Assembly (NCBI GenBank): GCA_902791965.1
Contig: CADAXZ010000008.1
Location: 1-33,747, forward strand
Direction of reading: 5' to 3'
Length of the DNA stretch: 33,747 nucleotides
From: Candidatus Proelusimicrobium bovinum
Lineage (GTDB): Bacteria > Elusimicrobiota > Elusimicrobia > Elusimicrobiales > Elusimicrobiaceae
A program made the translations under genes and the position numbers. Shown one piece after another: positions 1 to 7,985 of the stretch; the stretch's first letter is position 1, and each line of letters begins with the position of its first letter. Under the pieces are notes generated by a model. It saw only the letters and a list, made by a program, of their open reading frames with translations, did no database searches and was not told the origin of the DNA.

Positions 1-6
1 ATAACT

Positions 7-480
7 TTGAGTGATAAAATAAAAGAACCTATACTTATAGAGGAAAACGGCGAACTTAAAATAATAATCAATAACCCTAAAGAGAATTTACCAGCGTTGG
101 TGGAAAAATGGATAAGGCAGCAAGCCAAAATAATTTTGACTAAAAAGATAAAAGAAACGGCAGAAAAAATGGGCGTTAATTTTAATAATATTTTTATAAA
201 AGACCAAAAAACTTTATGGGCCAGTTGCTCTTCAAAGAATAATTTGAATTTTTCTTACCGCATTTTAAAAACACCGCCAGTAGTACAGGATTATCTTATA
301 GTACACGAACTTGCCCACCTTATACACTTTAACCACAGTGCGGAATTTTGGGCTGAAGTCGCAAAGTATGTTCCTGATTATAAAGAGCAGCGTAAATGGC
401 TTAACGCAAACCGTTATGCCGTTATGGCACAGACAGATATAAAATATATCGCGCCGCAGGAGAATAAAGCAGATGCTTAA
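7..480 (+). CDS. YgjP-like (DUF45) zinc metallopeptidase-fold protein
   Basis: The C-terminal half carries the DUF45/YgjP signature: an HELAH zinc motif (H100, E101, H104), a following NHS (H110) and FW, then a PDYKEQRKWL tail typical of the family. It is probably a cytosolic metal-dependent hydrolase; the substrate of the family is not established. The start taken is TTG at position 7. The frame is open to the window edge, so the true N-terminus may lie upstream. The last bases overlap the start of the amidase gene (stop 478-480, next ATG at 473), so the two are translationally coupled. No membrane segment or signal peptide is visible. The family assignment is firm; the exact start is not. 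Confidence 0.8.
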   Translation: MSDKIKEPILIEENGELKIIINNPKENLPALVEKWIRQQAKIILTKKIKETAEKMGVNFNNIFIKDQKTLWASCSSKNNLNFSYRILKTPPVVQDYLIVHELAHLIHFNHSAEFWAEVAKYVPDYKEQRKWLNANRYAVMAQTDIKYIAPQENKADA

Positions 481-2245
481 AAAAATGCTTTTTGCGGTTT
501 TATCCATTTTGTTGCTTTTACCTTGTTTAAATGCAAAGGAAATCCCCGTGAAAATGTTTGGGAAACCTAAAGCAGCAATAAAAATGATAAACAAAGACGG
601 TATTGATTATATTGATGCTCTGCGTCTTAGTAAAACTTTAAAATTGCAGACTACTTGGTTTAACCGTTCCGGACAACTTAATATTAAAGGGCCGGAAAAT
701 TTCCTGTGTATTTTACGCTCCGGCCAGCCCAATGCCGTTATCAACGGGGAAAATTATCCGCTTAAAGGTAATATTTTTATGGACGGCGGCAGCCTTTATG
801 TTCCTTTAAGTTTTTTTACATCAGGTAAAATTTCTTCTTATATCGGGTACAATATCAGTTTTGAGGACGGCACGCTGGTAATAGAAAAAATTTATAATCT
901 TTCGCGGGAAGATTTTAAAGAAAATACGGCTCAGGCAGATTTAATTTTTAAAAAGAACGGACAAATTAAAGTAAATAAAACAAACCGCGGCAGGTACTTT
1001 GCGGAATTATCTTTTAGCGGTGCGGTAATTAAACGGGAAGAAACTTTAACCCCTCAAAGCCAATTTATAGAAAATATCAAAATACGCCAAAACGGGGAAG
1101 ATGTTTCCGTAAGCATACAACTTAAAGGCAAAGGACACGAATGGTTGGTGTTTGAAGAAGGCAATTATATCGCTTTTTGTGCAGGGGAAACTGAGCCTTC
1201 TTCCCCTTTAGCGGTTTATCTGCTTGGGGATAATGCAGCGGGGAAATCCTCACAAACGCAAACGGAACAAATAGTACTTACAAAACCTTCTGTACTTGAG
1301 CAAGCCGATGATATAGTTTTATTGCAAGAAGATTTATTACAGGCAGACGCCGGTAATCAAGAGGAAGATATAACAGAATTAGGGGATGAATTTTTTGCGG
1401 CGCAGCCTGTTATAAGCAAACCTAATACGCAAAACAGGCAAACTGCGGCAAAAAAGACCTCAGAGCCTAAAGGTACGGTAGTAAATAAATTGGTAACCTC
1501 TAATGAACTTGCGGAACTAAAAAAAGCGAAGGCAGATAAAAATAAAAAATTCCGCGTTTTAATAGACCCGGGCCACGGCGGTAAAGATTCCGGCGCTGTG
1601 CGCAAAGGCAGCAGTAAAGAAAAGGATATAAACCTCGCCGTAGGCAAAGCGCTTTATGATTTACTGAAAAAGGAAAAGAATTTTGAGGTCAAAATCACGC
1701 GCGACAGTGATGTTTTTATAACTTTGGGCGACCGCGCTACTATGGGTAATGAATGGAAAGCCGATGCCTTTGTTTCAATACATTCCAATGCGGCAAAAAG
1801 GCCTTCTGCCAACGGCTTTGAGGTTTATTTCCGTTCCGATAAAGCATCCGATGCCGAAGCCGCAGAAACCGCCGCACTTGAAAACGAAGCCATACAGTAT
1901 GAAGGCAAAACCGGAGGCAATATAAGTTTTGCCGATTTACTTTTAAAATCCCTTGCCACTAACGAAAATATAAACCAAAGTTCAAAACTTGCGGCGCAGA
2001 TAAGAAACAGCACCAACAAAAAAAGTTCGTCGATAGGGATAAAAGTATATCAGAACAGTGCAATAAAACAGGCTAATTTTTATGTTTTAAGGGGTGTTCA
2101 TTCCGCAGCGGTTTTAGTTGAAATGGGCTACCTAAGTAATGCCAACGACAAAAAGAAACTGAACACCAAAAATATACGCAGTAAAATAGCCGAATGTATA
2201 AGGGACGGTATAGTATCTTATGCTAAGGCTGAAGGCTGGAAATAA
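473..2245 (+). CDS. N-acetylmuramoyl-L-alanine amidase (Amidase_3) with N-terminal cell-wall-targeting domains
   Basis: Secreted peptidoglycan hydrolase of 590 residues, predicted to cleave the amide bond between N-acetylmuramic acid and L-alanine. Residues 1-21 are a signal peptide ending near LNA. Residues about 22-140 resemble the copper-amine-oxidase N-terminal-like domain common in cell-wall enzymes. About 155-240 look like an AMIN-type beta domain. A low-complexity linker runs to about 355, and the Amidase_3 catalytic domain fills 360-590. The zinc site is visible: H368 in DPGHGG, E383 in KEKDIN and H437 in SIHSN, with catalytic E550 in VEMGYLSN. It overlaps the preceding gene by 8 bases. 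In Gram-negative relatives such enzymes split the septum; the cell-division role here is inferred. Confidence 0.92.
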   Translation: MLKKMLFAVLSILLLLPCLNAKEIPVKMFGKPKAAIKMINKDGIDYIDALRLSKTLKLQTTWFNRSGQLNIKGPENFLCILRSGQPNAVINGENYPLKGNIFMDGGSLYVPLSFFTSGKISSYIGYNISFEDGTLVIEKIYNLSREDFKENTAQADLIFKKNGQIKVNKTNRGRYFAELSFSGAVIKREETLTPQSQFIENIKIRQNGEDVSVSIQLKGKGHEWLVFEEGNYIAFCAGETEPSSPLAVYLLGDNAAGKSSQTQTEQIVLTKPSVLEQADDIVLLQEDLLQADAGNQEEDITELGDEFFAAQPVISKPNTQNRQTAAKKTSEPKGTVVNKLVTSNELAELKKAKADKNKKFRVLIDPGHGGKDSGAVRKGSSKEKDINLAVGKALYDLLKKEKNFEVKITRDSDVFITLGDRATMGNEWKADAFVSIHSNAAKRPSANGFEVYFRSDKASDAEAAETAALENEAIQYEGKTGGNISFADLLLKSLATNENINQSSKLAAQIRNSTNKKSSSIGIKVYQNSAIKQANFYVLRGVHSAAVLVEMGYLSNANDKKKLNTKNIRSKIAECIRDGIVSYAKAEGWK

Positions 2246-2270
2246 AATATACGGTTAAAACGGAATTTTT

Positions 2271-3350
2271 ATGGAGAAAGAACTTAAAAAAACAGCATTA
2301 TACGAGGCTTGTGTAAAAGCAGGCGCAAAGATGATAGATTTTCACGGCTGGCTTTTGCCTGTGCAGTATGAAGGCATAATAGCCGAACATAAAGCCGTCA
2401 GGGAAAACGCAGGTATGTTTGATGTTTCCCATATGGGGCAGGTCTTTTTTGAAGGGCCGGATGCTTATAAATTTTTACAAAGCGTAGCCACCAATAATTT
2501 TAAACTTGAAGAAGGCCGCGGTGCTTATGCCCATGTGCTTAACGATAAAGGCGGCATTATTGATGACATTATTGCCTTTTGCTTAACGCCGGAAAAATTT
2601 TTGGTGGTGGTAAATTCCGCGACAAGGCAAAAAGATTATAATTGGTTTAAGCAAAAAGCGGAAGGCCGCAATGTAAAAGTGATAGATGCTTCCGATGATT
2701 TTTCTATGCTTGCTTTGCAAGGCCCTAAAGCGTTGGATTACTTGGAAGAACTTGATAAAAACATAAAAGAGTTAAAGCGTTTCCATATTAAAGAGGTTGA
2801 CTTATTTGGGCAAAGTGCCTATATTACAAGAACGGGCTACACGGGGGAAGACGGTGTGGAAATTATGGGCAGCCACGCACAAATAAATAAATTGTTTGAG
2901 TGGTGTCTTGCCCACGGTTTTAAGGCTTGCGGACTTGGTGCAAGGGATGTCTTAAGGCTGGAAGCGGGCTATCTTCTTTCCGGCAGTGATATGGATGAAA
3001 GGCGCAATCCTTATGAAGCCTCTTGCGGCTGGGTAGTCAAGTTGAATAAAGAAGAAGACTTTACCGCCAAAAAAATTATGGCGGAAGTTAAAGCAAACGG
3101 CGTTAAGCAAAAACTTACGGGTTTTGTCCTTACCGCACCCGGCATAGCAAGGGAAGGCTGTGCAATATTTAAAGACGGTAAACAAATCGGCAGCCTTACA
3201 AGTGCCACATTTTCGCCTTTGTTTAAAGCAATAGGCTGCGGATATGTACCTGCAGATTTACAGGAAGGGGAAAGCGTGGAAATAGAAATCCGCGGCAGAA
3301 AAGTTGCCGCAAAAGCAGTAAAAATGCCTTTTTATAAAAACAAAGTTTAG
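2271..3350 (+). CDS. gcvT: glycine cleavage system T protein, aminomethyltransferase
   Basis: T protein of the glycine cleavage system: it transfers the methylene group from aminomethyl-lipoyl H protein to tetrahydrofolate, releasing ammonia. The 359 residues match the usual size (about 360). Family landmarks include FHGW near the start, FDVSHMGQ, the tetrahydrofolate-domain segment YTGEDGVEI, LRLEAGYLL, and a C-terminal barrel domain with the typical GCGYV ending. It starts 25 bases after the amidase and is followed 11 bases later by gcvH, so it opens the gcvT-H-PA-PB cluster. All parts of the domain look intact. No riboswitch is visible in the 25-base gap, which is far too short for a gcvT glycine riboswitch. 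Confidence 0.97.
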   Translation: MEKELKKTALYEACVKAGAKMIDFHGWLLPVQYEGIIAEHKAVRENAGMFDVSHMGQVFFEGPDAYKFLQSVATNNFKLEEGRGAYAHVLNDKGGIIDDIIAFCLTPEKFLVVVNSATRQKDYNWFKQKAEGRNVKVIDASDDFSMLALQGPKALDYLEELDKNIKELKRFHIKEVDLFGQSAYITRTGYTGEDGVEIMGSHAQINKLFEWCLAHGFKACGLGARDVLRLEAGYLLSGSDMDERRNPYEASCGWVVKLNKEEDFTAKKIMAEVKANGVKQKLTGFVLTAPGIAREGCAIFKDGKQIGSLTSATFSPLFKAIGCGYVPADLQEGESVEIEIRGRKVAAKAVKMPFYKNKV

Positions 3351-3361
3351 GAGATTAAAAA

Positions 3362-3736
3362 ATGTACGAACAGGAAAATTGCAAATTTGCCAAAACCCAT
3401 GAATGGGCTTTTAATGAAAACGGCGTTGCCGTAGTAGGTATCAGCGACCACGCTCAGCACGAAATCAGCGATATTGTCTTTGTGGAATTACCCAAAAAGG
3501 GCGCGCAGGTAAAAGCGGGGCAGCAGTGCTGTGTTATTGAGTCGGTAAAATCCGCTTCGGATATTTTCAGCCCTGTCAGCGGGGAAATTGTTGAAGTAAA
3601 CGAAGCCTTAAGTTCCGATGCGGCTTTAGTTAACAGAGAACCGCACGCAGGCGGCTGGATTTTTAAAGTTAAGATGTCAGACGCTAAAGAATTAGATAAT
3701 CTTTTAACTTTTGAAGATTATAAGAAAACTTTATAA
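3362..3736 (+). CDS. gcvH: glycine cleavage system H protein
   Basis: Lipoyl carrier protein that shuttles the aminomethyl group between the P, T and L proteins. At 124 residues it is the normal size. The lipoylation site is K63 within IESVKSASD, the canonical ESVKxxS context. Other family marks are KTHEWA near the start, VGISDHAQ and the HAGGWIFKV region. An AGGAG-like ribosome site (aggagatt) sits just upstream. It lies between gcvT and gcvPA, and the downstream gap holds a strong stem-loop (listed separately). The lipoate-ligase family gene four genes later is the likely source of its cofactor. Confidence 0.97.
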   Translation: MYEQENCKFAKTHEWAFNENGVAVVGISDHAQHEISDIVFVELPKKGAQVKAGQQCCVIESVKSASDIFSPVSGEIVEVNEALSSDAALVNREPHAGGWIFKVKMSDAKELDNLLTFEDYKKTL

Positions 3737-3755
3737 ATTTTGATTTTTTGTTGTG

Positions 3756-3782
3756 TCCCTTGCGTGTTTAAAGCGCAAGGGA
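3756..3782 (+). promoter_or_regulatory. intra-operon stem-loop between gcvH and gcvPA
   Basis: Perfect 9-bp inverted repeat: arm TCCCTTGCG at 3756-3764 and its complement CGCAAGGGA at 3774-3782, with a 9-base loop. It is not followed by a T-tract on either strand, so it is not a standard intrinsic terminator. It sits in the 68-base gcvH-gcvPA gap, the longest gap inside the gcv cluster. It may stabilise or process the mRNA, or weaken transcription into the large P-protein genes. The structure is read directly; the role is inferred. Confidence 0.5.
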
Positions 3783-3804
3783 AAGTATGTCTAAGAGGAA
3801 ATAA

Positions 3805-5133
3805 ATGTTTACTTCCAATACCGAAAAAGAAAAACAGGAAATGCTTGACGCCGTTGGCGTAAAAAGCATAAAAGATTTGTTTAAAGATATAGAGCCTTCC
3901 CTTCTGGCCGGTAAATTTGATTTGCCTGCCGCTATGACGGAAGCAGAACTTTCCGCACATATAAAACAACTTGCGGCGGAAAATAAACCTTTGGTAAATT
4001 TTGCCGGTGCCGGCATTTACGAACATTTTATTCCGGCGGCTGTTAATGCAATCAGCAGCAGGGGGGAGTTTTTAACGGCTTATACACCTTATCAGGCTGA
4101 AGCCAGCCAAGGCACTTTACAAGCCATTTACGAATATCAAAGTTGCATTTGCGCTTTGTTTGAAATGGGGGTATCTAATGCTTCCCATTACGACGGTGCA
4201 ACCGCTTTGGCGGAAGCCTGCGGCGCAGCAGTAAGAATAAAAGGCAAAAATAAAATTTTGCTTTCTGCCGCTTTAAATCCCGAATATAAAAAAGTTTTAA
4301 ACACTTATTTTAAAGCCTCAAATGTAGCGGTTTTTGAAGATTGTCCTTTAAATAACGCTACAGTTGATTTAAACTGTTTAAAAGAAAAATTATCGTCAGG
4401 GGAATATGCGGCTTTTGTGCTTGCCAATCCTAATTTTTACGGCTGTCTTGAAGATGCAAAATCAATCAGCAAAATAACGCACGAAGCAGGCGCGCTTTTA
4501 ATAGCACAGGTTTATCCCGTAAGTTTAGGTATACTTGAAACACCGGGTTCTTATGATGCCGATTTTGCCGTTGCCGAAGGCCAATGCCTTGGCAATACTA
4601 TGAGTTTCGGCGGGCCGGGGCTTGGTATTTTTACCTGCAAAAAAGAGTATGTGCGCTATACTCCAGGGCGCATCTGCGGTATCAGCAAAGATGCTGATGG
4701 CAAACGGGCTTTCGTTTTGACTCTGCAAGCCAGAGAGCAGCATATCCGCAGGGAAAGGGCGGCTTCAAATATTTGTTCCAATCAGGCTTTATGTGCTTTA
4801 AATGCGGCGGTTTATCTTACTTTAATGGGGCCTTACGGTATGAGGGAAGTAGCCGAGGCGAATATAGAAAATGCCCATATTCTAAAAGATAAAATTTGTT
4901 CTCTTAAGGGATATAAACTTAAATTTGACAAGCCTTTCTTTAACGAGTTTGTAGTTGAATGCCCAAAACCTGCCGCGCAAATAATTAAAGCGGCGGCCAA
5001 AAAAGGTATTTTAGCCGGTTATGATTTAGGCCGTAATGATAAAACTTTAAAGAATTGTCTGTTGGTATGTGCGACGGAAATGCGTACAAAAGCAGATTTG
5101 GAAACTTTTATTTCCGTCTTAAGGGGGATATAA
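3805..5133 (+). CDS. gcvPA: glycine dehydrogenase (decarboxylating) subunit 1, P protein alpha half
   Basis: First half of the split P protein. With GcvPB it decarboxylates glycine using PLP and loads the aminomethyl group on GcvH. It has 442 residues, normal for the split form. Recognisable stretches are TAYTPYQAEASQGTLQ, YDGATALAEA, SFGGPGLGIFTC and REQHIRRERAASNICSNQAL. As expected for the alpha half, the PLP-binding lysine is absent and is supplied by GcvPB. The start is ATG 3805 with TAAGAGG upstream; a stop codon lies immediately before it, so no longer start is possible. gcvPB begins 2 bases after its stop. Confidence 0.96.
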   Translation: MFTSNTEKEKQEMLDAVGVKSIKDLFKDIEPSLLAGKFDLPAAMTEAELSAHIKQLAAENKPLVNFAGAGIYEHFIPAAVNAISSRGEFLTAYTPYQAEASQGTLQAIYEYQSCICALFEMGVSNASHYDGATALAEACGAAVRIKGKNKILLSAALNPEYKKVLNTYFKASNVAVFEDCPLNNATVDLNCLKEKLSSGEYAAFVLANPNFYGCLEDAKSISKITHEAGALLIAQVYPVSLGILETPGSYDADFAVAEGQCLGNTMSFGGPGLGIFTCKKEYVRYTPGRICGISKDADGKRAFVLTLQAREQHIRRERAASNICSNQALCALNAAVYLTLMGPYGMREVAEANIENAHILKDKICSLKGYKLKFDKPFFNEFVVECPKPAAQIIKAAAKKGILAGYDLGRNDKTLKNCLLVCATEMRTKADLETFISVLRGI

Positions 5134-5135
5134 AA

Positions 5136-6581
5136 ATGAATACATATCCGCATAATTTACTTTCCATTGAAAAATCCTCTTTAGGCAGGCGCGGCCCGCA
5201 AATCCGCAAAGCGCAAAAAGATGCAAGTGCTTATCTTCCTAAAGAATTTTTACGCCGAACTCCGCCAAATTTGCCGAGTTTAAGCGAGTTTGATACCGTC
5301 AGGCATTTTACTAATCTTTCAAGGCTTAATTTCTGCCTTGATACGCATTTTTATCCTTTGGGTTCGTGTACTATGAAATATAATCCCAAAGCCTATGATG
5401 TGTTAAGTGCTTTAGACGGATTTTCCGCTTTGCATCCTTATACACCTCAGGATTATGCCCAAGGTACTTTAAGCATAATTTACGGCTTAAGGCAGCAGTT
5501 AAAAGCAATTACGGGGCTTTATGATTTTACGCTTCAGCCCGCAGCAGGCGCGCACGGGGAGTTTACGGGCGCTTTGATTGCGGCGGCCTATCACAGAAGC
5601 CGCAAAGATTTTGAAAGGAAGGAAATCATCATCCCCGATACCGCGCACGGTACAAACCCTGCGACGGCGGTAATGGCAGGGTGCAGAGTTATAAATATTA
5701 AATCCGCGCCCGACGGCAGGGTCGATATTGAAGAACTTAAAAAAGTTCTCGGCCCAAAAACTGCGCTTGTTATGCTTACCATACCAAATACAGCCGGCCT
5801 TTTTGAAAAGAATATTAAGCAAATTGCAAAACTTGCGCACGAAGCCGGCAGCCTTTTGTATATGGACGGCGCAAACTTAAATGCTTTAATCGGTATGGTA
5901 AAGCCGGCAAATATGGGTGTTGATATTATGCACATAAATTTGCATAAAACTTTGGCTACCCCGCACGGCGGCGGCGGGCCTGGGGCCGGTGCTGTGGGCG
6001 TATGTGAAAAACTTGCTGATTTTTTACCTGTACCCAGAGTTGAATTTGACGGTAAAAAATATAAACTTTCCGTTAAATCCAAAAACACGATAGGTGCGGT
6101 AAAAAGTTTTTACGGCAATATTTCCGTTATTATAAGGGCATATTGTTATCTTAAACAGTTTGACGGACAAACACTGAAAGAAATTGCGGAAAATGCCGTC
6201 TTAAACGCAAATTATGTAAGGGTAAAACTTGCAAAGTATTTCCCTGCGTTTTTTGATGAAATTTGTATGCACGAGTGCGTGCTTACCATAGATAAAGGTA
6301 TGCTGCCCAATGCCAAAACAATAGATATAGCAAAAATGCTTTTGGATATGGGCTTTCACGCGCCGACGGTGTATTTCCCGCTGATTGTGCCGGAAGCAAT
6401 TATGATTGAGCCTACGGAAACAGAAAATAAGCAGACATTGGATAAATTTATCAGTGCGCTTATAAGTATTTTCCTTGAGGCCGGCACGAATCCGGAAGTT
6501 CTGCACCAAGCACCGCGTAAATGCCCCGTTAAACGCATTGATGAGGTAATGGCTGCAAGAGAACCTAATTTAAGATGGTAA
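5136..6581 (+). CDS. gcvPB: glycine dehydrogenase (decarboxylating) subunit 2, P protein beta half
   Basis: PLP-bearing half of glycine decarboxylase, 481 residues. The cofactor lysine is K271 in the INLHKTLATPHGGGGPG motif. Other signatures are LGSCTMKYNPK, the HGTNPATA stretch and MIEPTETENK near the C-terminus. I chose ATG 5136, which follows AAGGGGGATA by a good distance. An in-frame TTG at 5055 would add 27 unrelated residues that run through the end of gcvPA and is rejected. The 3' end overlaps the lipoate-ligase-like gene (ATG at 6575), implying coupled translation. The dihydrolipoyl dehydrogenase (L protein) is not in this window. Confidence 0.96.
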   Translation: MNTYPHNLLSIEKSSLGRRGPQIRKAQKDASAYLPKEFLRRTPPNLPSLSEFDTVRHFTNLSRLNFCLDTHFYPLGSCTMKYNPKAYDVLSALDGFSALHPYTPQDYAQGTLSIIYGLRQQLKAITGLYDFTLQPAAGAHGEFTGALIAAAYHRSRKDFERKEIIIPDTAHGTNPATAVMAGCRVINIKSAPDGRVDIEELKKVLGPKTALVMLTIPNTAGLFEKNIKQIAKLAHEAGSLLYMDGANLNALIGMVKPANMGVDIMHINLHKTLATPHGGGGPGAGAVGVCEKLADFLPVPRVEFDGKKYKLSVKSKNTIGAVKSFYGNISVIIRAYCYLKQFDGQTLKEIAENAVLNANYVRVKLAKYFPAFFDEICMHECVLTIDKGMLPNAKTIDIAKMLLDMGFHAPTVYFPLIVPEAIMIEPTETENKQTLDKFISALISIFLEAGTNPEVLHQAPRKCPVKRIDEVMAAREPNLRW

Positions 6582-7270
6582 AGATAATATTATCCCCGTC
6601 TTTGGATGTTTACGGCCAAATGGCGCTTGACGAAACTTTGGTTTTAGAAAAATCTTTAGCCGGGGATAATTTGCTTCGCTTTTTTAATTGGGCGGGCGGT
6701 GATTATGCAACTTTCGGTTATGCCCAATTTTACGCGGATGCAAAAAAACAGATTGAAAGTTTGGGAATAAAAGAATTTACGCGCAGGCCTTCGGGCGGCG
6801 GAATAGTTATCCATAAGCAGGATTTAACTTTCAGCCTTGTTTTTAACGGCGCGGCGGATTTTAAAGTAAGGGAAGTTTACCGCATTTTACATTCGCTTAT
6901 TTGCCGCGAACTTGAAGTATGCGGCGCTAAGTTGGAAATATATAACTCCCATAGTGATTACCGCCCCGCAAATAACGGCGTAAACTTTGCGTGTTTTACA
7001 AATCCGGTCGGCGATGATTTAATGAGCGGCGGAGTAAAAGTTTTGGGTGGGGCTATGCGGCGCTATGGTACAAGGGTTTTGTATCAGGGCAGTTTGCAGA
7101 TTGAAAACGCCCGCAAAAATCCTGCTTATAAAAAGGCAATAAAAAAGGCTTTTGCGGATTTTTGCGGATGCAGAGAAGTTTTACACGAACCTGCAAACAA
7201 AGATGTTTTAGCACAGGCACAAACTTTGGCTTTAACTTATAAATCCAAAGAATGGAAAGAGAAATTTTAA
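6575..7270 (+). CDS. lipoate-protein ligase / octanoyltransferase family protein (LplA/LipM-like)
   Basis: Member of the BPL/LplA/LipB fold, 231 residues. The lipoyl-binding loop RRPSGGG is at 70-76 and followed by H80. The adenylate/acyl lysine is K155 in GGVKVLGGAMRR, and QGSLQ follows at about 171-175. A cysteine (C140, in NFACF) lies where LipM-type octanoyltransferases carry the acyl-accepting cysteine, so either scavenging of lipoate or octanoyl transfer from carrier protein is possible. The gene overlaps gcvPB by 7 bases, which strongly suggests that its job is to lipoylate GcvH. It lacks the long accessory C-terminal domain of E. coli LplA. The family is sure; ligase versus transferase is open. 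Confidence 0.88.
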   Translation: MVKIILSPSLDVYGQMALDETLVLEKSLAGDNLLRFFNWAGGDYATFGYAQFYADAKKQIESLGIKEFTRRPSGGGIVIHKQDLTFSLVFNGAADFKVREVYRILHSLICRELEVCGAKLEIYNSHSDYRPANNGVNFACFTNPVGDDLMSGGVKVLGGAMRRYGTRVLYQGSLQIENARKNPAYKKAIKKAFADFCGCREVLHEPANKDVLAQAQTLALTYKSKEWKEKF

Positions 7271-7274
7271 GCAA

Positions 7275-7982
7275 ATGAAACGGTTTATAAAAATAATTTT
7301 AGGGCTTTTGCTTTTGCCTTTGGCTTTTAATGTTTTGCTTTCCGTTTTTGAAATTTTGTGGTATTTGCTTAAAGGATACAGCACTACTTTGTATTTTATT
7401 GCGGGGGCTGCGGGATATATATTGCTGCATTTGTTTGTATATGATTTTTCCCGTATGTATGTTGTAGCGCACGAATTAAGCCACGCTTTTGCAGCCTTGC
7501 TTTGCGGATACAAGGTCAGCGGTTTTAGGCTTGGCAGCGACAGCGGTTCTGTAAGGGTAAGCGATATAAATACTTTTGTTTTGCTCGCCCCGTATTTTAT
7601 ACCTCTTTACAGTATATTGTTAACTGTGCTTTACATTATAGGGAGAATTTTTTATCCGCAGATACAAAATTATGCCGGTTGGTTTTTGGCTTTGCTCGGT
7701 TTCTTTACGGCTATGCATTTTATACATACTTATAAAGCCTTAACGGAAACGGAACAAAGCGATATAGATAAAGCAGGCGGTGGGATATTTTCTTTCCCGC
7801 TGATAATTTTAGCCAATATGCTTTTGGCTTTGTTGCTGGCGGAATTTTATTTTCCAGGGGTTTTGCCTGTCGGGGATATTTGGCGCGGTATTTTAGGGCG
7901 TACTTGGCAGTTTTGGAAGTGGGCTTGTATAAAAGTGTTTACTTTGTTTAAGGCTTTGTATTTATATTTTTCCGGTAAATGA
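7275..7982 (+). CDS. M50B-like membrane metalloprotease family protein
   Basis: Integral membrane protein of 235 residues with about five or six hydrophobic segments. A zinc-protease motif HELSH (H66, E67, H70) lies at the end of the second segment and is followed by AFAALLCGYKVSGF. This resembles M50B-like proteins, in which the motif precedes a glycine-rich hairpin (here SDSGSVRVS) and a hydrophobic ALAPYF-like stretch (LLAPYFIPLY). It starts 4 bases after the lipoate-ligase gene, and the AsmA-like gene begins 3 bases after its stop. A classical NPDG third-ligand motif is not evident, so catalysis is unproven. The substrate is unknown. Confidence 0.7.
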   Translation: MKRFIKIILGLLLLPLAFNVLLSVFEILWYLLKGYSTTLYFIAGAAGYILLHLFVYDFSRMYVVAHELSHAFAALLCGYKVSGFRLGSDSGSVRVSDINTFVLLAPYFIPLYSILLTVLYIIGRIFYPQIQNYAGWFLALLGFFTAMHFIHTYKALTETEQSDIDKAGGGIFSFPLIILANMLLALLLAEFYFPGVLPVGDIWRGILGRTWQFWKWACIKVFTLFKALYLYFSGK

Positions 7983-7985
7983 TGT

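Noticed and set aside
2246-2270. Glycine riboswitch before gcvT
   Set aside because: The gap is only 25 bases, and no riboswitch-like structure fits.
5055-5135. Longer gcvPB start
   Set aside because: The extra residues read through the end of gcvPA and do not match the family; ATG 5136 has a good ribosome site.
5591-6088. 165-residue - strand reading frame
   Set aside because: It is antisense to the conserved core of gcvPB, with no ribosome site and no recognisable product.
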